Program-made: the position numbers and the translations under genes
Notes under the pieces: generated by a model
What the model was told of the DNA's origin: nothing
Database searches by the model: none
The model's input: the letters and a program-made list of their open reading frames with translations, nothing else
Source: Maccoyibacter sp900556645
GTDB taxonomy: Bacteria; Bacillota; Clostridia; Lachnospirales; Lachnospiraceae
Reading direction: 5' to 3'
Length of the DNA stretch: 27,359 nt
Assembly: GCA_958349535.1 (NCBI GenBank)
Contig: CATWDJ010000027.1
Span: 1 to 27,359 of the forward strand
Shown here: positions 22,612-27,359 of the stretch, one piece after another
Position numbering within the stretch: the stretch's first letter is position 1
How the letters are laid out: each line of letters begins with the position of its first letter

Positions 22612-23249
22612 ATTCCCACCATCTTGGCCATTCTTTTTTTCAATTCTGCCGCTGCCTTCTGCACATCTTTGGGAGCAAAGATGGCACTGACTGCTGCCAC
22701 CCCGCAGATTCCGCTGCCTGCCAGCTCTTCTACATTTTCTGCGGATACTCCTCCGATGGCAACCACCGGAATTTTTACCGCACGGCAGATATCCTGCAAG
22801 GTCTGATAGTCAATTTTTTTTGCATCCTCCTTGGTGGAGGTTCCAAAAATAGCTCCCACGCCCAGATAATCGGCTCCTGCCTGTTCCGCTTTTAATGCCT
22901 GTTCTACGGTTCTTGCCGATACTCCCAGTATTTTATCCGGTCCTATCAGCTCCCGTGCCATTCGGGCGTCCATATCCTGCTGTCCCACATGGACGCCGTC
23001 AGCATCCGACGCCAGCATAAGCTCCACATCATCATTTAAAATTAGCGGTACCTGATAGCTTTCACAGATTTTTTTTACTCTCTTTGCCTCTTCTAAAAGC
23101 TCCTCTTTGTCCAGATGTTTTTCCCGAAGCTGCAAGCAGGTAACGCCGCCCTGCAAGGCTGCTTCTATCTGGGATTCCAGACTTCTTCCTGTCAGACAGG
23201 CACGTTCCGTCACCCCATAGAGCAATAGCTGCTCTTTTGTAATATTCAT
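22608..23249 (-). CDS. thiE: Thiamine-phosphate synthase
   Basis: A 213-aa TIM-barrel protein. GVTCLQLREKHLDKEEL, PLILNDDVELMLASDADGVH, GQQDMDARMARELIG, GADYLGVGAIFGTSTK and VPVVAIGGVSAENVEEL are ThiE signatures. It joins HMP pyrophosphate and HET phosphate to thiamine phosphate. The ATG at 23249 has AAGGAG before it; the longer upstream reading runs through the riboswitch terminator and is not used. It is the first gene after the TPP riboswitch. No thiazole genes (thiG, thiS, thiH) are visible here, so thiazole comes from elsewhere or by salvage. Confidence 0.95.
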   Translation of the reverse strand: MNITKEQLLLYGVTERACLTGRSLESQIEAALQGGVTCLQLREKHLDKEELLEEAKRVKKICESYQVPLILNDDVELMLASDADGVHVGQQDMDARMARELIGPDKILGVSARTVEQALKAEQAGADYLGVGAIFGTSTKEDAKKIDYQTLQDICRAVKIPVVAIGGVSAENVEELAGSGICGVAAVSAIFAPKDVQKAAAELKKRMAKMVGI

Positions 23250-23292
23250 GGTCTCTCCTTCTTTCTGCTTGAATAGAGAATTTTCTATTAAA

Positions 23293-23335
23293 TTAAAAAA
23301 GCTGTACAAATACCAATCAGGTATCTGTACAGCTT
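23293..23335 (-). terminator. Terminator hairpin of the TPP riboswitch
   Basis: AAGCTGTACA (23299-23308) and TGTACAGCTT (23326-23335) form the base of a long hairpin that continues inside as ATACC/GGTAT. The minus strand ends in a run of six T. It lies between the TPP aptamer and thiE and is the off-state of the switch. Confidence 0.9.
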
Positions 23336-23344
23336 ATTTCTTCG

Positions 23345-23440
23345 CTTTCTCTCCCTACGTTGGCATTATCCAAATCAGGTTCATGGGTCAAAGCAATCCA
23401 GCTTAATCTCAGCCTGCTTAAGCAAGCACCCCAGCCTATT
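23345..23440 (-). promoter_or_regulatory. TPP riboswitch aptamer (THI box)
   Basis: The minus strand carries the conserved TPP pieces in order: GGGGTGC (23432-23426), GCTGAGA, ACCC, TGAACCTGAT, TGGATAATGCCA and CGTAGGGA (near 23353). Binding of thiamine pyrophosphate should favour the terminator at 23293-23335 and so shut thiE-thiD-thiC and the amidase. Confidence 0.95.
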
Positions 23441-23451
23441 TATTTAATACC

Positions 23452-23480
23452 ATTCTAAAGGAGAAACCTTTAAAAATCAA
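23452..23480 (-). promoter_or_regulatory. Predicted promoter of the thiamine operon
   Basis: Minus strand: TTGATT (23480-23475), 17-base spacer, TAGAAT (23457-23452). It lies just after the metQ stop, and transcription would start only a few bases before the TPP aptamer. Confidence 0.7.
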
Positions 23481-23486
23481 CCCCTA

Positions 23487-24326
23487 TTAATCTTCAAACG
23501 GAATAACTGCTCCGTCGTAGTTGTCGTTGATATATTTTTTAATCTCGTCTGATTTTAATACTTTTACTAATGCCTTAATGCCTTCGTTGTCCTCATTGCC
23601 TTCTTTTACTGCAATTACATTCACATAGGTCTGTGCTGCCTCAGAATCGTTCTTCTCATAAGCAACAGCATCCTTTGCTACGGAATAACCTGCCTCTAAA
23701 GCATAGTTACCGTTTAATACTACAAAGGCAACCTCTTCTGTTACACGGGAAACCTGTGCTGCCTCCAGCTCACGGATTTCCACACCCTTAGGATTGTCTA
23801 CGATGTCGTTCACGGTTGCTTCCAGACCAACGCCGTCCTTTAAGGTAATTACGCCATTATCCTGTAATAAAAGCAATGCTCTTGCTTCGTTTGTGGTATC
23901 GTTTGGAACTGCGATAACATCACCTTTTTCCAAATCATCTAAGCTGTTTTTGGTTCCCGGATAAATTCCGAATGGCTCGTAGTGGATACCGCCGGCATTT
24001 ACCAGATGTGTTTTCTGCTCCTCATTAAACTCCTCTAAATAAGGAATGTGCTGGAAGTAGTTTGCGTCAAATTCTCCACTTTCTACTACTAAGTTCGGCT
24101 GTACATAGTCATTAAATACCGTTACCTCTAAATCCCATCCTTCTTTTTCCAAAAGTGGTTTTGCCTGCTCCAAAATCTCAGCATGCGGAGTCTCGGATGC
24201 CGCCACCTTAATGGTTCCCTTGCTGTCCGTATCCTCTGCTTTTTTCTCATCGGAACTTCCGCAGCCTGTAAATAATCCCACTGCTAAAATTCCCACTGCT
24301 GCCAATGATAAAAGTTTCTTTTTCAT
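23487..24326 (-). CDS. metQ: Methionine ABC importer, substrate-binding lipoprotein
   Basis: A 279-aa NlpA/MetQ lipoprotein. KKKLLSLAAVGILAVGLFTGC is the signal with an FTGC lipobox. TIKVAASETPHAEILEQAKP, FDANYFQHIPYLEEFN, PNDTTNEARALLLLQDNGVI and the AFVVLNGNYALEAG stretch follow the family pattern, and it binds methionine outside the cell for MetI-MetN. The ATG at 24326 is preferred because GAGGAAAAAGG precedes it and the signal peptide begins there. It is the third gene of metN-metI-metQ; no hairpin separates it from the thiamine promoter, so some read-through is possible. Confidence 0.95.
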   Translation of the reverse strand: MKKKLLSLAAVGILAVGLFTGCGSSDEKKAEDTDSKGTIKVAASETPHAEILEQAKPLLEKEGWDLEVTVFNDYVQPNLVVESGEFDANYFQHIPYLEEFNEEQKTHLVNAGGIHYEPFGIYPGTKNSLDDLEKGDVIAVPNDTTNEARALLLLQDNGVITLKDGVGLEATVNDIVDNPKGVEIRELEAAQVSRVTEEVAFVVLNGNYALEAGYSVAKDAVAYEKNDSEAAQTYVNVIAVKEGNEDNEGIKALVKVLKSDEIKKYINDNYDGAVIPFED

Positions 24327-24350
24327 ATCCTTTTTCCTCACTTTCTCTTT

Positions 24351-25013
24351 CTATTTATTTCTCCTGTCTAACCGCTTAGACAACATCATACCAAGTGCCT
24401 GAAGCACCTGAACAATCAATACCAGAATGATAATCGTAACAATCATGATATCCGACTCATATCTGTAATATCCATAACGAATGGCGATGTCTCCCAGACC
24501 TCCGCCTCCTACAACACCTGCCATGGCAGAGTAACCAAGAATGGTTCCCAATGCAATGGTCGTTCCCACGATTAACGAGGTTCTGGCTTCTACCAGAAGC
24601 ACTTTGAAAATAATGGTCCATGGTCCTGCTCCCATGCTTCTTGCTGCCTCAATGACTCCTGCATCCACCTCTTTTAATGAGGATTCCACCATTCGGGCAA
24701 TGAACGGTGCCGCTGCAATGACCAAAGGTACAATGGTGGCACTGGAGCCGTAGCTCTTTCCTACCAATGCACGGGTCAACGGAATGACCAGAATCAAAAG
24801 AATCAAAAACGGAATACTTCTTATGATATTGGAAATGATATCCAGTATCCGATAGACCACACGGTTGGGACAAATTCCCTCTTTGTCGGTAACCGCTAAT
24901 GTAATTCCCAGAGGCAATCCCAACAGATATCCAAGTGCTGTGGATGCCAATGTCATATAAATTGTCTCCCAGAAGCCCTGCTGGAGCATACTAATTACTT
25001 CCGCTGAAAACAT
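24351..25013 (-). CDS. metI: Methionine ABC importer, permease
   Basis: A 220-aa permease with five or six membrane segments. The cytoplasmic coupling loop EAARSMGAGPWTIIFKVLL near residue 138 is the EAA motif that docks on MetN. The start IPFLILLILVIPLTRAL and the end DIAIRYGYYRYESDI are usual for MetI. The second of two close ATGs (25013) is chosen because AGGAGG is nine bases before it and only three before the first (25019). It overlaps the end of metN by 23 bases. Confidence 0.94.
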   Translation of the reverse strand: MFSAEVISMLQQGFWETIYMTLASTALGYLLGLPLGITLAVTDKEGICPNRVVYRILDIISNIIRSIPFLILLILVIPLTRALVGKSYGSSATIVPLVIAAAPFIARMVESSLKEVDAGVIEAARSMGAGPWTIIFKVLLVEARTSLIVGTTIALGTILGYSAMAGVVGGGGLGDIAIRYGYYRYESDIMIVTIIILVLIVQVLQALGMMLSKRLDRRNK

Positions 25014-26004
25014 CTTCATCCACCTCCTCTACGCTCAAACGACGTTCTTTCAGATATTGTATCATCTTCTCTGCGGTTTCCCGCTCCTCCGGAAGCTGAA
25101 GAATCATTTCTCCCGCCGCCGTACCGTTCAAATCTCTGGTATTCGCATAGAGAATATTTACCGGTGTCTTAAATTGCAGGGTCATATTTCCAATCACCGG
25201 TTCGTAGGACGAGTTCTCTTTGAATACAATTCGGATGCAATGCTTTCCATGCATCTGTTCCATGGTATTTCCGTTTCCAAGTATCAAACGTTTTGCCTGT
25301 GCAGATTTCGGTGCCGCAAAGATGGTTTCCACATTTCCGGTTTCCACCAGATGTCCCTCATCTAAAATTGCCACCTTATCACAGATTTCCTGTACCACAC
25401 TCATTTCATGGGTTACCACCACAATGGTAATTCCCAAATCTCTGTTAATCTGCTTTAACAGCTCTAATACTGCCTTTGTGGTCTGTGGGTCCAAAGCACT
25501 GGTTGCCTCATCACAGAGCAGGATTTTCGGATTGTTGGCAATGGCTCTGGCAATTGCCACTCTCTGCTTCTGTCCACCGGATAGCTGGGATGGATATGCC
25601 TTTTCCTTGTCACTTAAACCTACAATTTTCAAAAGCTCTCTGGCTCTCTCCTTGGCCTCTTTATCCTTGACTCCCGCAATCTTCAAGGAAAAACATACGT
25701 TGTCCAATACGTTCTTCTGCATCAGCAGATTAAAATGCTGAAAAATCATTCCGATGTCCTTACGGATTTCCCTCAGCTCTTTTTCAGAACACTCCGCCAG
25801 ATTCACACCGTCAATTAAGACTTCTCCGCCGGTAGGACGCTCCAGATAGTTTACAGAACGGATAAAGGTACTTTTTCCCGCTCCCGACATTCCGATGATT
25901 CCGAAAATGTCTCCCTTTTCGATATGTAGGCTGACTCCGTCCAGACCCTGAACGTTTCCCGCCTTGGTTTGAAACTCTTTGCTTACATTGCGAAATTGTA
26001 TCAA
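24991..26004 (-). CDS. metN: Methionine ABC importer, ATPase with NIL domain
   Basis: A 337-aa ABC ATPase. Walker A is GMSGAGKST near residues 38-46, the signature LSGGQ near 142, Walker B ILLCDEATSALD near 158-169 and the switch histidine in VVTHEM. Residues 250-335 form the NIL/ferredoxin-like regulatory domain that in MetN binds methionine and blocks transport. Translation starts on TTG at 26004, with AAGGAG nine bases upstream. It is the first gene of the operon; its 60-base leader has no room for a SAM riboswitch, so control probably rests with the LysR regulator encoded upstream. Confidence 0.95.
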   Translation of the reverse strand: MIQFRNVSKEFQTKAGNVQGLDGVSLHIEKGDIFGIIGMSGAGKSTFIRSVNYLERPTGGEVLIDGVNLAECSEKELREIRKDIGMIFQHFNLLMQKNVLDNVCFSLKIAGVKDKEAKERARELLKIVGLSDKEKAYPSQLSGGQKQRVAIARAIANNPKILLCDEATSALDPQTTKAVLELLKQINRDLGITIVVVTHEMSVVQEICDKVAILDEGHLVETGNVETIFAAPKSAQAKRLILGNGNTMEQMHGKHCIRIVFKENSSYEPVIGNMTLQFKTPVNILYANTRDLNGTAAGEMILQLPEERETAEKMIQYLKERRLSVEEVDEDVFSGSN

Positions 26005-26033
26005 AGCTTCATCTCTCCTTCGTTATGAATTTT

Positions 26034-26063
26034 ATTATAGCTTCTTTTTTTCAAAAGTGATAA
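26034..26063 (-). promoter_or_regulatory. Predicted metN promoter
   Basis: Minus strand: TATAAT (26039-26034) with TTATCA (26063-26058) at a spacing of 18. The -35 is poor, as expected for an activator-dependent promoter. Predicted start near 26027. Confidence 0.55.
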
Positions 26064-26067
26064 TACA

Positions 26068-26107
26068 TAAAAAAAACAACTCGTTATAGTTTAACCCTAT
26101 AACGAGT
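26068..26107 (-). terminator. Terminator of the LysR gene, also a possible MET-box operator
   Basis: ACTCGTTATAG (26079-26089) and CTATAACGAGT (26097-26107) form an 11-bp stem; the minus strand then runs into eight T. It ends the LysR gene. Its centre, TATAGTTTAACCCTATA (26085-26101), matches the streptococcal MtaR box (TATAGTTTSAAACTATA) at 14 of 17 positions and lies about 66 bp upstream of the predicted metN start. Confidence 0.8.
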
Positions 26108-26117
26108 CCTGTGTCAA

Positions 26118-27026
26118 CTATAAGACTTTTTCTCTATATTTTTCCAATTCTTCCAAGTACATCCTTCCCAAAGGACTTAAAGGAACGCCCTTTCGTGAGA
26201 TATATCCTATCATCATCTCCTCCTCTGAGTCAAGAGGTATAGCACAATAATCTCCCCCGTTCAGTTCCTCACAGATAATACCGGAACAGAGGGTATATGC
26301 ATTCAATCCCACCATCAGGTTTAACAGCGTTGCCCGGTCATTGGCTTTGATGATTCTCTTGTAATCGTAGGTACTCAATACCTCCTCTGCAAAATAAAAG
26401 GCATTGTTGCTTCCCTGTTCAAAGGAAAGACAAGGATACTCCTCCAAATTCTCCATGGTAATCAATTTCTTGGATGCCAGCGGATTTCCCTTCCACAGAT
26501 AGACATAGGTCTTACAGGAAAATAACTCTGTAAATTCCAAATCGTTCTCCCGAAAGATTTTTTGTAGCATCTGGCTGTTAAAATCGTTCAGATAAAGAAT
26601 CCCTATTTCACTCTGAAAGGTTTTTACATCCTGTATCACATCATAGGTTTTGGTCTCATGTACCGCACACTCATACTCATCCATGCCGATTTTTTTAACC
26701 AGTTCCACAAAGGCTTTTACTGCAAAGGTATAGTGCTGGGTGGAAACACTGAATTTCTTTTTAATTTCTTTTTTATCCACATAGCGGTCTTCTATCAAAC
26801 GATACTGTTCTACCACCTGTCTGGCATATCCGATAAATTCCAGACCATCCGGGGTCGGCACCACTCCCCGGTTGTTGCGGATAAACAGCTCCGTTCCTAT
26901 CTCCTCCTCCAAATCATGGATGGAGCTGGAAAGACTGGGCTGGGAAATAAACAGCTTTTTTGCCGCTTCATTCATGGATTTGCTGTCTGCGATTGTGATT
27001 GCATATTTCAACTGTTGTAAAGTCAT
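26118..27026 (-). CDS. LysR-family regulator, probably of methionine uptake
   Basis: A 302-aa LysR-type regulator. Residues 1-60 carry the winged helix-turn-helix (SMNEAAKKLFISQPSLSSSI with the recognition helix, then LEEEIGTELFIRNNRG), a linker helix follows, and residues 90-295 form the two-lobed effector-binding part (IGILYLNDFNSQM; KANDRATLLNLMVGLNAYTL). It ends directly upstream of metNIQ on the same strand, and the palindrome in its own terminator resembles the MtaR box, so I infer that it controls methionine uptake. The effector is unknown. GAGGTAAG precedes the ATG. It lies 12 bases after the truncated pyrophosphatase gene. Confidence 0.9.
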   Translation of the reverse strand: MTLQQLKYAITIADSKSMNEAAKKLFISQPSLSSSIHDLEEEIGTELFIRNNRGVVPTPDGLEFIGYARQVVEQYRLIEDRYVDKKEIKKKFSVSTQHYTFAVKAFVELVKKIGMDEYECAVHETKTYDVIQDVKTFQSEIGILYLNDFNSQMLQKIFRENDLEFTELFSCKTYVYLWKGNPLASKKLITMENLEEYPCLSFEQGSNNAFYFAEEVLSTYDYKRIIKANDRATLLNLMVGLNAYTLCSGIICEELNGGDYCAIPLDSEEEMMIGYISRKGVPLSPLGRMYLEELEKYREKVL

Positions 27027-27038
27027 CTTTCTTACCTC

Positions 27039-27317
27039 TTATATGTATTTTTGAAAAAATTCTGTGACACCGCCACCAATGGCAATTTCATCCCGGGCAT
27101 CCTGACTCAAATCATAATAGGGAATTCCGGTTTCCAACTCTTTGGACAATCCATCCAGAGGAAATCCCGGCTGGTATTTTTCGTGAAGCTCTGTTCCCAG
27201 CAGGAATGTCTTTCCCCAAAGACTTTCTCCCTGGCACTGATAGATATGTGTATCATCCAAGTAAAAGCAAATGGCATTTTCATATCTTGCCCTTTGCTCT
27301 CCATATGGTAGTGTCAA
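27039..27317 (-). pseudogene. Truncated non-canonical purine NTP pyrophosphatase (C-terminal half)
   Basis: The 92-codon frame reads TLPYGEQRARYENAICFYL and later GFPLDGLSKELETG, then YYDLSQDARDEIAIGGGV. This is the C-terminal half of a clostridial HAM1/RdgB-like family (about 190 aa) in which RY-NAI, GFPLD-LS and YYDL are conserved. The N-terminal half with the nucleotide-binding start is missing: in frame a TAG lies just upstream of the TTG at 27317, and what follows to the window end is AT-rich and does not match the family. No ribosome site precedes it, so it is probably not translated. The break falls at a sequence that resembles an insertion-sequence end (27308-27325). Confidence 0.65.
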
Positions 27318-27359
27318 AAACTACCTGTTTTTTATTGTTTAAATCTATTAAAAACCTTG
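27308..27359. mobile_element. Possible insertion-sequence end at the right edge
   Basis: GGTAGTGTCAAAAACTACC (27307-27325) begins exactly where the pyrophosphatase gene is broken and resembles the GTGTCAAAAA-type ends of IS256-like elements. It is also a small palindrome in its own right (GGTAGT/ACTACC). Only 52 bases are visible and no transposase is seen, so this is tentative. Confidence 0.3.

Noticed and set aside
23457..23472. Small inverted repeat AAAGG/CCTTT after metQ as a terminator
   Set aside because: Only five base pairs, no T-run, and it lies inside the predicted thi promoter spacer.
24541..25741. Plus-strand frames opposite metI and metN
   Set aside because: Antisense shadows of conserved transporter genes.
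26005..26078. SAM riboswitch or T-box ahead of metN
   Set aside because: The leader is only about 25-60 bases and has none of the conserved S-box or T-box sequences.
1..27359. CRISPR array, prophage, integron or secondary-metabolite cluster
   Set aside because: No regular spaced repeats, phage genes, integrase or biosynthetic enzymes are present; the PqqD-like gene stands without RiPP partners.

Overview
The window looks like chromosome of a low-to-mid GC, anaerobic, spore-forming Firmicute, most likely a Lachnospiraceae-type Clostridium relative. The grounds are strong AGGAGG-type ribosome binding sites, a SpoVT regulator, a superoxide reductase instead of classic superoxide dismutase, the OPT plus PqqD-like pair, YhaO/YhaN-type nuclease genes, and AT-rich TTGACA/TATAAT promoters. 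Most genes lie on the minus strand. There is no CRISPR array, prophage or rRNA. The one tRNA is tRNA-Pro(CGG).

Left part (1-7.7 kb): the 5' end of an NADP-type glutamate dehydrogenase gene with its own promoter; a translationally coupled OPT transporter and PqqD-like protein; a divergent membrane-tethered Xre regulator; a DUF308/HdeD-like membrane protein; a lipoprotein; a superoxide reductase that has lost its desulforedoxin cysteines, with a clean promoter and a Fur/PerR-like palindrome upstream; and several very small genes (49, 53, 59, 48 and 71 aa), including an Arg/Asp-repeat protein with a CPPCPPCRC head. An Xre-type protein with a cysteine cluster diverges from the last two.

Middle (7.7-15.6 kb): tRNA-Pro, then a long minus-strand run that reads, in transcription order, spoVT - tcdA, then yhaO-like nuclease - yhaN-like ATPase - class A penicillin-binding protein - ROK glucokinase - small hypothetical - Rrf2 regulator. 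Several of these overlap or are separated by only a few bases. The YhaN-like protein is unusually short and carries two membrane segments between its ATPase halves.

Right-middle (15.6-19.7 kb): a decayed chemoreceptor, an ArsC/Spx-type protein, a MATE exporter whose promoter sits so close to its ATG that the message should be leaderless, DUF4234 and DUF2752 membrane proteins, and then two relics: a 5'-truncated PucR-type regulator and the tail of an iron-containing alcohol dehydrogenase.

Right part (19.7-27.3 kb): a TPP riboswitch with a terminator hairpin controls thiE-thiD-thiC, and a lipoprotein amidase gene overlaps the end of thiC. Upstream lies metN-metI-metQ (D/L-methionine ABC importer) and a LysR regulator. 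The LysR gene terminator contains a near match to the streptococcal MtaR MET-box, placed about 66 bp upstream of the predicted metN transcription start, so one palindrome may both end the regulator transcript and act as its operator. At the right edge a nucleotide-pyrophosphatase gene is cut off at its 5' side, possibly by an insertion-sequence end.
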